DNA from: Clostridiales bacterium
Lineage (GTDB): Bacteria; Bacillota; Clostridia; Lachnospirales; Lachnospiraceae
Length of the DNA stretch: 64,000 nt
Direction: 5' to 3'
NCBI GenBank assembly: GCA_018365455.1
Contig: JAGZJZ010000028.1
Coordinates: 1 to 64,000, forward strand
Shown here piece by piece: positions 25,599-34,406 of the stretch; the first letter of the stretch is position 1; each line of letters begins with the position of its first letter. Made by a program: the position numbers and the translations under genes. The notes beneath the pieces were generated by a model. That model worked only from the letters and a program-made list of their open reading frames with translations. It did no database searches and was not told where the DNA came from.

Positions 25599-25970
25599 CT
25601 ATTCATAGCTGCACAATTCAACCAGGTTCCCATCCGGATCCCTCAGGTAAACAGATTTCATTTCCCCTGAAACTCCATGACGCAGGACAACGCCCAGCTC
25701 AATTTCCAACCCCTGTTCCAATAATTTATCCTTACACTGCTCAATTGGAATACAAATCTCAAAACATAAGTCTGCGCTTCCCGCTGTCACATTCTGAGCC
25801 TTGGGTTCCAATTCAAAACCTTTCCTATGTACATTAATCTTAAAATCTCCCGAAAATAATTCCCAGCGTCCGTTTGCTTCCCTGCAGTCAAATCCTAGCG
25901 CCCGGTAAAATGCAGTGCAGGCATCAATATCCGCTGTAGTAATAACGATATGGTCTATTTTTTTTATCAT
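25599..25970 (-). CDS. VOC-family protein
   Basis: 123 residues. Single VOC fold: IKKIDHIVITTADIDACTAF with YRALGFDC, then LFSGDFKINVH, CFEICIPIEQCKDKLLEQGL and YLRDPDGNLVELCSYE. The His of KIDHIV and the Glu of LVELC are the usual metal ligands. It resembles the virulence-protein/dioxygenase-like subgroup; the substrate is unknown. Translation starts from AGGGGTATAAGT, which is the end of a tandem repeat element (25971-26125). Confidence 0.8.
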   Translation of the reverse strand: MIKKIDHIVITTADIDACTAFYRALGFDCREANGRWELFSGDFKINVHRKGFELEPKAQNVTAGSADLCFEICIPIEQCKDKLLEQGLEIELGVVLRHGVSGEMKSVYLRDPDGNLVELCSYE

Positions 25971-26125
25971 ACTTATACCCCTGCATACCGCTGACTGGTC
26001 TGCGGTACTGCTTCAATAGAAAGTATGTAACGCTTTTTGTTCCATACTTATACCCCTGTATACCGCTGACTGGTCTGCGGTACTGCTCCAATAGAAAGTA
26101 TGGAACAAAAAGCGTTACATACTTT
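25971..26125 (-). repeat. Two tandem copies of a two-hairpin/SD repeat (75 bp each)
   Basis: Units at 25971-26045 and 26046-26120, plus the first bases of a third. Read on the minus strand each unit is hairpin 1 with arms AAAGTATG/CATACTTT, hairpin 2 with arms around ACCGC/GCGGT, then AGGGGTATAAGT and ATG. In the downstream unit that ATG is the VOC start; in the upstream unit it opens the 10-codon frame MEQKALHTFY. The 17-bp interior of hairpin 1 is in opposite orientation in the two units (GTAACGCTTTTTGTTCC against GGAACAAAAAGCGTTAC). Relatives are at 34301-34373 and 60426-60504. Confidence 0.85.
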
Positions 26126-26304
26126 ATCCTCATGTTCTTAATCCAAAATAAAAATCAATGTCAGTTCTTCTTACCATAGTATAACGCATTTATATTTATC
26201 AAACAACATGTAATTTTATAATTTACCTTACCGATCAATTATAATATTTCTCCATTTATCCTTAATTTCTCCATTTATGCAGAACGTCCATCCCGAAAAA
26301 ATCA

Positions 26305-26790
26305 TCAATACCCCCGCACCCCCAGTATATGCAAATACCTTACCTGATCATAGACATAACTGTCCAGGGGTCTTAAGTATGCGTCAAACGTATGTGCCGC
26401 CACAAAAATATTCTGGTCTGTCACTTTTACAATGACAGGACTGTGATAAAAGAAACCGTCGGATGTTCCCAGCTGTAAGATGTCTCCCGGCACTGCCTCA
26501 TCTGCTTTCACTTCTTCTGCATAAGGTCCCACCCCTTTATTTTTTGTGAGAAAATTATAGAGATATTGTACACCTGTCCAGGAAGGGGTACGGTTGCTGC
26601 TGCTGTAATAATACCATCCATATAATTTTGTGGGATTCATGACCTGGCTGCCTGCATAAATGCATTGGGACGCAAAGTTTGTACAATCTCCTCCCAACTT
26701 CTCAAAATCCAGGTAGGCAGGATTTCTCCCAAAAGCCCACTTTTTTGCATAGTCTAAAACTTTATTTCTCTGATATTCTAACTCTCTCAT
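26305..26790 (-). CDS. Amidase_6-domain protein without signal peptide
   Basis: About 161 residues from the ATG of MRELEYQRNK with AGGTGAT 8 bases upstream. It is almost wholly an Amidase_6 domain: YAKKWAFGRNPAYLDF, the nucleophile motif GGDCTNFASQCIYAG (Cys36 counted from this start), a WYYYSSSNRTPSWTGVQYLY central part, PGDILQLG, and FYHSPVIVKV plus AAHTFDAY as His segments. No export signal is visible, so it acts in the cytoplasm after lysis, is exported by another route, or depends on a holin. It is the second Amidase_6 gene in the window and lacks the membrane partner. Confidence 0.78.
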   Translation of the reverse strand: MRELEYQRNKVLDYAKKWAFGRNPAYLDFEKLGGDCTNFASQCIYAGSQVMNPTKLYGWYYYSSSNRTPSWTGVQYLYNFLTKNKGVGPYAEEVKADEAVPGDILQLGTSDGFFYHSPVIVKVTDQNIFVAAHTFDAYLRPLDSYVYDQVRYLHILGVRGY

Positions 26791-26901
26791 AATTGGCATC
26801 ACCTATATCGCCGGCAGACCTGCGATTTAGAGCGAAATTTAAAATTGCGCTCAAGAGCGTGTTTTATATAATTTATGTCTGCTGACTGAAATGGTGACTG
26901 G

Positions 26902-26952
26902 AAAAATCCGTATCAGAAAGCATACAAAGTATATGCCTCTGATACGGATTTC
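26902..26952 (-). terminator. Terminator after the GH106 remnant
   Basis: On the minus strand AAATCCGTATCAGA pairs with TCTGATACGGATTT around about 20 loop bases, followed by TTTTT-CC. It lies 18 bases past the stop at 26970. Confidence 0.8.
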
Positions 26953-26969
26953 CTATTTGTACCTGAATT

Positions 26970-29585
26970 TTAAAGCTGATATCCTTTTGCCGGAGAAAGT
27001 TTCCCATAAATTTTCTGGTTATGAACTATCCGGTAACTTCTTACTTTAAAGTAATACTTTTTATTCTTCTTCAGCCCTTTTTTGGTGTATGATACCGTCT
27101 TGCCTTTTGCAATGGTTTTTATTTTTTTGTAGCCGCTGCCTTTTTTACCAGACATCCAAATTTCATATCCACTTACCTTGCTCTGCTTTTTCCAGGTGAC
27201 TGTTACTTTTGAGGATTTACCTGTCAGCTTCGTAATTACTGCGGTATTGGGCTTCGTTGCAGTTTTCAGGACTGCTCCGTCTGCATATACTTTTTTGCCG
27301 TCAATTATTTGATAAGCCTGCACTTTGAATTTATAAATGTATCCAGGTGATAATCTGGAACCGCTTTTACCTTTCAGGCGGCTGACTTTGTAAGTATTTT
27401 TAGTGCCTTTTACATCTGCCGCTGTTACATATTTTTTCTTGCTGCTGTCATAACGCAGGATTTTATAGCCGTCTGCTTTTGCTGATTTGTTCCATTTCAG
27501 TTCTATACTGTTTGTGGTGCGGCTTTTTACTTTTAAGGAAGATACCTTTGCCGGCTTTACGGTAATGCTACACTGTGCTGACTGGCTGCTTCCATCCTGT
27601 GCCGTTACTTTTATTACAGCCTTACCAGCTGATTTTGCTGTTACTTTGCCTGTATTTCCATCTACTGCCGCGATTTGGGAATCACTGGAGGTGTAAACAA
27701 CCTTTTTATTTGAGGCATTTTCCGGGTAAATACCTGTGGATAACTGAACTGTTTTTCCTATATCCAGCGTCTTAGCACTGATATTTAATGTGACTTTGCT
27801 TACGGGAACTGCTTTATCCGTTACTTTTACAGCAAAAGAAGCTGTCATTCCCTGGTAAGATACGGTAATGGTCTGAGTTCCAGACTTTGTTTTATCATAA
27901 CCACTTATGGTGTAACCGGCAATTCTGCCGGTTGTGCCGTCTGCATAGGCCGCACTTACCTCTAGTCCGGTTAAATCCAGATCTTCTCCGGCTGTATAAG
28001 ACGTTTTTACCGGGTTTTTCGTAATTGTTATTGCATTGAGTTCTTTCTGGGTAAATCCCATGGTAACAGGGCCTTCCAGTCCGGTGTCCACCAGTGCATC
28101 ATTATAGCGGTTATATTTTCTGGGTGTTACCGTTATCTGGATTTCATTTTTCCCTGTTTTTAACAAGTTGGAAATATCCAGGGTATAGGGAGCATAAAGT
28201 ACGTTTCCGGCTTCTTTGCCGTTGACGGTTACCTTTGCCGCTGTATATACATTGCCAAGGTCCAGCACTGCTTTTTTGCCGCTTAGATCCCCATTCAAGG
28301 TGTAAGTTGCCTGATATACGCCGTCTGCCGAAACTTTCTGCAGTTCACCCCCCTGGAATTGGGGATCATTCCATTTTCCCAGAACTTCGCCGGTATAAGT
28401 CACCGCCTTCAAATCACCGTTTTCCTGTCCAATATTATCTTCGGTTACCGTAAGTTTTTCTACCAAAACTTCCTCTGTATGATCTGCTGCTGCAGTGTCT
28501 AAGGTATCCGGGATTCCTTTGCTTAATACCACCTGGTCAAATTCTGCACCTGCGGGTTCACAAAGCAGTGCCACCGCCATGCTTCTGGTGGAAGACAGTG
28601 TATCTGTGCCGGCTTTCATCGTCATTGTAATGGTATGATCTGCATTTTCCTGTGCCTCATATATGTTTCCGTTATTTAAATCCATCCAGTAGTAATTCTG
28701 ATAATCCCCATTGATCAAAAGGGTAACTTCATTCTGGCTTTCTCCAATATTTCGAATATATACCAGTTCACCGCCATCTTCTAAAGTACGCCTGTTAAAT
28801 CTCAGGCTTGTATTTGTGGCATAGGACACTTTCGGAGTGGAGACGTTAGCCAGAACAGCTGCCAGATCCTCTATGGAATTAGCCAGGATACCGGTCTGGT
28901 TCTCCAGCATGGCTGCGGCTGTGTCGGCTACTTTCTGATCCTCGGCCGCATAGTTGCCATCCGCATATCCCGGCTGTGCATTTGGCATATTGCCATAGAA
29001 TATAATATCTGCTCCTGCTTCCGCCATTTCCGAGAGTTTCATCATGGTATCCACAGGCAGCTTGGAGGTCTCTACTATAATGGCATCGTAATCCATATTT
29101 CCGCCATTTACCAGGATCTTTCCGCCGGTATACTGGGTATCTGCTGAAACGATGCTGTCATCATTTACTGCATCCCAGGTGTATCCGTTATAGTTCATAG
29201 CTTTTACCGCATCTGTTTCTGATAGGCTCCCGTTAAATGGCATATACAGAGCTACGTCTTTGCTGGCTTTACCCTGCTGCATCAGGTAATTGGCGCGGGA
29301 TGCATAAGCATTCATCTGGCTGAAATATGGCGACAGGGTATTGCTCTTTGTAACGTTGATTCCCGTAGTCGGCATAGGAGACCATCCCTCTTCTCCGTAT
29401 TGGTCAGAGCCGGCACCATAGCGGTAATTAAATCCATGATAGAAAAAATTGTTCACGCCGCTGGTTGCCATGATGTCATATCCCACTTTTACCTGTTCCA
29501 GTGTGTTTTTAAACGGTGTGCAGCCAAGTGTATATTGCTCACAGGTAACCAGATTTCTGCCATACAGATGTGCACCGGAGGCCAC
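26970..29585 (-). pseudogene. GH106-type rhamnosidase, 5' half deleted
   Basis: The frame codes for 871 residues from within ASGAHLYGRNLVTCEQYTLG, a conserved block in the middle of GH106-like proteins. The usual signal peptide and first several hundred residues of the catalytic region are missing. The order is: catalytic remnant (1-350), galactose-binding-like beta-sandwich (about 395-520: TVNGKEAGNVLYAPYTLDIS, NRYNDA), Big_3 (525-595), Big_2 (600-680) and two FN3 domains (685-871). The frame is open upstream of 29585 into sequence that belongs to the AraC gene on the other strand, and no ribosome site is present. It would have been a secreted glycosidase acting on rhamnose-containing glycans. 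Confidence 0.8.
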
Positions 29586-29604
29586 TCTTCCGCTAATACG
29601 GCAG

Positions 29605-30228
29605 AATTCATTTGATTCTATCTTTTTTGAATTATTATCGGAACAGAGTATTCTTTCTAATTATTTTAAGAGTATTTTGTATGGTAATACTGACCATCCG
29701 ATGATTATTTTCAGAACCGGCAGCGATGTTCTGATCCGGTATTACATTTACCGGATTTACGATGAGTTCCGTGAGAAGGAGCCTTACCACCAGAATATGA
29801 TCAGCAATTATCTGAATACCGTACTGATTATTCTTCTGCGGGAACATATCCGCAATGTAATTACAGCACAAAAACCTTCCTGTGATCAGCGGCTGCTGGG
29901 CATTCTGGAATACATACAGAAGAATTACAATACGGTTACTTTTTCAGACGTCTGCCGCCACTTTAATTATTCCTCTTCGTATTTAAGCCGTTTAATCAAA
30001 AAATCCTTCGGACTGTCCTTTTCTCAGATCGTTCAGCATAAGCGTATGGACAAAGCAAGCTGGCTTCTAAAAGAAACGGATATGACAGTTTCTGAAATTG
30101 CAGCGGAAATCAACTGTTCGGATGCCAGCCATTTTTGCCGGATCTTTGCAAAGGAATACCACATGCCGCCTGTGAAATTCAGAGAAATGCAGAATGAACC
30201 GCTGCAGCAATCCAGTAACGTGATATAG
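29605..30228 (+). pseudogene. AraC-family regulator, 5' part deleted
   Basis: From NSFDSIFFELLSEQSILSNY onward this is the C-terminal two thirds of an AraC regulator: a helical linker, then two HTH motifs (VTFSDVCRHFNYSSSYLSRL, then MTVSEIAAEINCSDASHFCR with IFAKEYHMPPVKFRE). The N-terminal cupin-type sensor domain is missing. The upstream open frame from 29449 is the antisense of the GH106 coding sequence, not regulator sequence. AraC genes of this type normally sit divergent to the glycosidase they control. Confidence 0.8.
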
Positions 30229-30264
30229 AAAAGGTTCACTTTCTTAAAATAATATGGGGAAACG

Positions 30265-30318
30265 AAAAGCCCTGACAGTTTTGCAGATTCTGTTCTGCAA
30301 CTAAACTGTCAGGGTTTT
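30265..30318. terminator. Strong bidirectional terminator
   Basis: CCCTGACAGTTT (30270-30281) pairs with AAACTGTCAGGG (30303-30314), with an inner GCAGA/TCTGC stem and T tracts on both strands. It serves the AraC remnant and the GH36 operon. Confidence 0.88.
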
Positions 30319-30363
30319 ATTTGTATATTTTTGAATATTAACATGAAATATTTGGGACTATTC

Positions 30364-32469
30364 CTATCTGCTTTTCAAAAGTATTGCCACCGCTTTAAAG
30401 TTTTCTGCAGGCCGGTAATACAAAGTCTGTTCTTTCAGCGTAACTTCTACCGGTGTGTCCGAATATAAGTCAGCAAGCTCCCACCCACTGCTATCCGGCA
30501 GCGGGATCTGAATCATCTCCGGCAATTTACCTGCAAATGTATGCAAAACCACATAGGCATCACGCTCTTCCCCCATGCGGACCAGTCCCTGCCATCCCTC
30601 CGGATTGCGCACGCTGTTGATATCCGGTCCAAAGCGGAAGGATTTTCCATACTTAATGATTCCGGCAATTTTTTTATAAAATGCGATTCCGGCATCGATC
30701 AGCCCCCATTGCTGCGTATTTAATTCCGTCACATCACCGGAAATGCACATCCTGCCCAGAAATGTATTGGCAATGGAATAAGCAATCCTTTTTAAGGAAT
30801 CTTCTTTGCGGATCACAGCCCAGATCTGGCTCTGTCTTGGTAAAATGCAGCGGTGGAGATTGGCTGCTATAATGGGGATCTCCACACATTCATGCGCATC
30901 CGAGAATGATGCCATACTGGTTGCCTGCATGAAGCCCGGCTCCAGACGGTGTCCTCCGGAAGCACAGTTTTCCAGCACAATCCCAGGAACTTCTTCCTTT
31001 ACTTTCTCCATGAATTCCATGGTTGCTTCTATTTTCTGGCGCAGTGCTTCTCCCAGGGATTCCGCTCCATCGCAACCGATTCCAATCGTATCATTATAAT
31101 CAATCTTCATATATGTAAAGCCGTATTTTTTCAAAGTGCCGATTACCCGGTTTGTGAGATAGGCCTCTACCCAGGGATCCTGCATATCCCAGAATCTTCT
31201 CATATCTGTGGTCAGCACTTTTCCATCCCGTTTCAGTAAATGTTCCGTCATCTGATATGCCTTGGATGCACGGCCCGTATTTTCGATTTCAAACCAGATT
31301 CCAGGCTCTAAGCCCGCTGCTTTAATTGCTTCTACCGTCTTCGCCAGCCCCTCCGGAAACAGGTCTTTCGATACCTCATAATCTCCCATGCTGATATCCC
31401 AGGGCACTCCTTCTTCTTTATACCATCCGCAGTCAATTACAAAATAAGTAAATCCTTTACCCCGGACTGCTTCCAAAATACTGCTGATATTCTTGTGGGA
31501 CGGACATCCCCAGGTGGTACAATATTCATTGAATACGATTGGCAGCTCCTGTTCTGTCTCCGGAGCCTGATCTGCACCTTCCTCTCCCGACTTGGTAAGC
31601 CGGTATGAAATGTCATCTATATCCCTGCATTTTCCAACACTTAATATCGCCTGCGGTGTCTGAAAGCCGGCACCTGGTTCTACTTTTTTCATCCAGTGCC
31701 CAAGCTCCCGGTCAGCCAGACCGCCGCTCATTGCAATTCCTTCATCTTTTCTGTATATTTCCATCTGCCAGGATGCCCCATGGGCAATCTGTGCGCCCCA
31801 GAAAATATGGTTTTTCTGATCCTCCAGAACCAGATATGGGAAAAACTTATTCACAGGCATAGATCCGGCCTGGCCAAACCGTTCACAGCGTACCGCATGA
31901 TCCGCCCATGCAGGCTCTAACTCCAGGCGTTCAATGGGCTGGGATTCCAGGCGGCCTTCCTGACTCCATCGGCTGCGCAGCCTGTGGACTATAATCTGAT
32001 CGTGGCAGTCACCTTCCACATACGGTGAAATTCCTCCCAGTGAAAAGCTTTCGAACATTTCCAGTTCTGCAGTCTCTCCGCTGTTATTTTCAAATTCGCA
32101 AAAGCTCCGGCAAAAAAGGTCACCATTCGTCCATGTAAGAAAATGGCGGACAACATACCCCCGCTCATCCTTCAGGCTGGTAATGACTGTCTGCTTCTTT
32201 CCATCCTGCAAAATATCCTGTTTCCAAAACTTCAGCAGCTGTACCGTCTGAGAATTGCGCAGGGTACTTCCCTGTGAATAAGCGCCTCCATAGGTATCTC
32301 CCGCTATCTTGATCTGAACCAGAGAGTCCGGTTCCTGTTTTTTCGAAATATCCACGGGTACCTGTTCACATGCTGGAAGCAGTATGAGTCCAACCTTTTC
32401 TTTTTTCTGATCTGTTACATATCTGGCTGTCATATCACCAAATAAATATTCTTCTAAAATTTGAATCAT
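30364..32469 (-). CDS. GH36 alpha-galactosidase
   Basis: 701 residues without signal peptide, so cytoplasmic. N-terminal beta-supersandwich (about 1-300), TIM barrel (about 305-620), C-terminal beta domain. Family residues: VIDCGWY (substrate loop), PEGLAKTVEAIKAAGLEPGIW, the nucleophile in TYMKIDYND (Asp457), ENCASGGHRLEPG, and the acid/base in SFSDAHECVEIP (Asp524). It hydrolyses alpha-galactosides, or alpha-N-acetylgalactosaminides in some relatives, brought in by the co-transcribed SBP-permease importer just upstream. An AAAGGGG ribosome site precedes the ATG. It ends at a strong shared terminator. Confidence 0.9.
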   Translation of the reverse strand: MIQILEEYLFGDMTARYVTDQKKEKVGLILLPACEQVPVDISKKQEPDSLVQIKIAGDTYGGAYSQGSTLRNSQTVQLLKFWKQDILQDGKKQTVITSLKDERGYVVRHFLTWTNGDLFCRSFCEFENNSGETAELEMFESFSLGGISPYVEGDCHDQIIVHRLRSRWSQEGRLESQPIERLELEPAWADHAVRCERFGQAGSMPVNKFFPYLVLEDQKNHIFWGAQIAHGASWQMEIYRKDEGIAMSGGLADRELGHWMKKVEPGAGFQTPQAILSVGKCRDIDDISYRLTKSGEEGADQAPETEQELPIVFNEYCTTWGCPSHKNISSILEAVRGKGFTYFVIDCGWYKEEGVPWDISMGDYEVSKDLFPEGLAKTVEAIKAAGLEPGIWFEIENTGRASKAYQMTEHLLKRDGKVLTTDMRRFWDMQDPWVEAYLTNRVIGTLKKYGFTYMKIDYNDTIGIGCDGAESLGEALRQKIEATMEFMEKVKEEVPGIVLENCASGGHRLEPGFMQATSMASFSDAHECVEIPIIAANLHRCILPRQSQIWAVIRKEDSLKRIAYSIANTFLGRMCISGDVTELNTQQWGLIDAGIAFYKKIAGIIKYGKSFRFGPDINSVRNPEGWQGLVRMGEERDAYVVLHTFAGKLPEMIQIPLPDSSGWELADLYSDTPVEVTLKEQTLYYRPAENFKAVAILLKSR

Positions 32470-32545
32470 ATATATACCCCTTTATATTTTCATTCGACTT
32501 TGAAATCTTCGAGATGTCATCCAGCTATTTAATTTTTAAACACAC

Positions 32546-33406
32546 CTAACCCTTCACTGCTCCAACTGTCATTCCTTTTATAAAATACTTCTGCAGGCAG
32601 ATAAACAATATGGCTATGGGAAGAACGGAGATCACAATCGCCGCCATGGCAGTGGTATAATCACTGGACTGTGCGGAAAACAGAGACTGTATGGCTACTG
32701 TCAGCGTTTTTAACTGTTTTTTGCTCACATAGAGGCTTGCCAGCAGATAATCATTCCAGATCTGGAACGACTGCATGATCACCAGCGTAGCCATAGCCGG
32801 TTTCAGCAGCGGCAGTACGATTTTATAATATGTTTTAAATACGGAGCAGCCGTCAATGCGTGCGGATTCTTCCAGTTCTACCGGAACAGTTGACATGAAG
32901 CTGTTCATCAGGAAGACCCCGAAGGAAACTCCTGTGGCTATATACATGAAGATAATTCCGATTCTGGTATTTGTCAAATGCATATTGAAGCCAATAATGT
33001 AAATTGGTAAAAACAATGCCTGGTATGGAATCAGGATTCCAATTATAAAGTAGATATAGCAGAATTTAAAAAATTTGTGATTGCATCTGGCAATTGCCCA
33101 GGCAGTTGTCCCGCACAGCAGTGCCAATATTAATACACTGATTGCGGTATAGAGAAACGTATTGCCAAAAGTAGTTACCAGATTCAGTTTCTTAAATGCC
33201 TGTACATAGTTGTCCAGACTGAAACTTTCCGGAAGTGCTATAGGGCTGCTTAGATAAAGCTCCTTTTTTGTTTTAAAGGAATAATTCAAAATCATGAATA
33301 TCGGTGCCATAAAAGCAATTGCACACAGACTCATTACGATCTGGATGAGGAAGGTGCTTTTTGTATATGGCTGGGAAGGTGTATCTTCTTTTTTTCTTCC
33401 AAACAT
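32546..33406 (-). CDS. Carbohydrate ABC importer permease, MalG type
   Basis: 286 residues with six membrane segments. The EAA loop that docks the ATPase is ESARIDGCSVFKTYYKIVLP. It starts on the A of the stop codon of the preceding permease (TAATG), a sign of strict translational coupling. It works with the 33406-34296 permease and the 34407-35831 binding protein. No ATPase gene is in the operon, so a shared MsmX-type ATPase encoded elsewhere is likely. Confidence 0.92.
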   Translation of the reverse strand: MFGRKKEDTPSQPYTKSTFLIQIVMSLCAIAFMAPIFMILNYSFKTKKELYLSSPIALPESFSLDNYVQAFKKLNLVTTFGNTFLYTAISVLILALLCGTTAWAIARCNHKFFKFCYIYFIIGILIPYQALFLPIYIIGFNMHLTNTRIGIIFMYIATGVSFGVFLMNSFMSTVPVELEESARIDGCSVFKTYYKIVLPLLKPAMATLVIMQSFQIWNDYLLASLYVSKKQLKTLTVAIQSLFSAQSSDYTTAMAAIVISVLPIAILFICLQKYFIKGMTVGAVKG

Positions 33407-34296
33407 TATGCCTGCACCTCCTTTTTCTTTAATCCTTTCACCTGTATCAGCGCTACCAGAAATAATACCAGGACTAGCGTGACGGACATTGCTGATCCAT
33501 AACCGTACTGACGCCCGTTAATTGCCGTTGTGTAAGTCTGATAAATAATAGATGTAGATGCCCTTCCGGGACCTCCCTTTGTAGATGAAACCAGTAAATC
33601 ATACACTTTTAAGGAACCTGTCGTGATACCTACCACACAGATCGTAATTGCAGGTGCCAGCATTGGAATTGTTACATTAAAAAATCTTTTTATGGCGCCT
33701 GCTCCATCCACTTTGGCTGCTTCATAAAGTTCTGACGGGATAGACTGCAGCCCAGCCAGATAAATTAACATCCAATAACCGATCCACTGCCAGTTATTCG
33801 CAATTAAAAGTCCTGACAATACTGTCTTGCCATCTCCAAACAGCATAAAGTTGATGTTGGTTCCCAGTGCATCATTAATTGCCGGAAGTACATTGGAGTA
33901 CATTTTCAGCCATACAAAACCAACGATGACCGCACTGATCAGACAAGGCACAAAGAATGCAGTTCGGTAAATTTTCTGACCTTTTATCCCACTGTCCAGC
34001 GCTACTGCAAATAAAAGTGCAACGATATTCTGAATAACGGTATTGCCGATGGTAAATAAAATAGTAAACCACCATGCAGATCTGAAATCAGAATCCTGAA
34101 ACAAATCCATATAATTTTTTAATCCCACAAATGGCTTTACCGCAGACATACCGTCCCAGCTGGTGAGCGAATACCGGAATGCCATTAACATGGGAATAAT
34201 AAGCCCGATTGTAAAAATAATAAAGCCTGGCAGAACCAGTATCAAATATTGGCGGAACAGTTTTTTATCCATGCCCTTTTTTTTCAATTTTGTCAT
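33406..34296 (-). CDS. Carbohydrate ABC importer permease, MalF type
   Basis: 296 residues, six membrane segments, EAA loop EAAKVDGAGAIKRFFNVTIP. The AGGAGGTATAAAA ribosome site before its ATG is the last part of a two-hairpin repeat (34301-34373) that fills the gap after the binding-protein gene. It heads the permease pair of the SBP-MalF-MalG-GH36 operon. Confidence 0.92.
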   Translation of the reverse strand: MTKLKKKGMDKKLFRQYLILVLPGFIIFTIGLIIPMLMAFRYSLTSWDGMSAVKPFVGLKNYMDLFQDSDFRSAWWFTILFTIGNTVIQNIVALLFAVALDSGIKGQKIYRTAFFVPCLISAVIVGFVWLKMYSNVLPAINDALGTNINFMLFGDGKTVLSGLLIANNWQWIGYWMLIYLAGLQSIPSELYEAAKVDGAGAIKRFFNVTIPMLAPAITICVVGITTGSLKVYDLLVSSTKGGPGRASTSIIYQTYTTAINGRQYGYGSAMSVTLVLVLFLVALIQVKGLKKKEVQA

Positions 34297-34300
34297 TTTT

Positions 34301-34373
34301 ATACCTCCTGCGTACCGCAGACAAGTCTGCGGTACTGCATTTATTAAGTAGTTTGAAAGTTCCTTTCAAACTT
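34301..34373 (-). repeat. Two-hairpin/SD repeat, copy at the MalF-type gene
   Basis: On the minus strand: hairpin 1 AAGTTTGAAAG-GAA-CTTTCAAACT, a short AT spacer, hairpin 2 GCAGTACCGCAGAC-TT-GTCTGCGGTACGC, then AGGAGGTATAAAA and the ATG of the permease. The stem of hairpin 2 is nearly perfect over 13 bp. In this operon it could act as a processing or stability element between SBP and permease messages. Confidence 0.85.
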
Positions 34374-34406
34374 GATGCCATGAATACCACAAGCTGGCTT
34401 GGAGTA

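Noticed and set aside
25924..26133. 69-codon minus-strand frame with repeated QYRRPVSG
   Set aside because: It lies wholly in the tandem hairpin repeat and runs into the VOC gene in another frame; the ribosome site belongs to the VOC start.
29449..29604. Plus-strand frame preceding the AraC remnant
   Set aside because: It is antisense to the conserved GH106 sequence, so it is chance extension after the deletion junction and not the regulator N-terminus.
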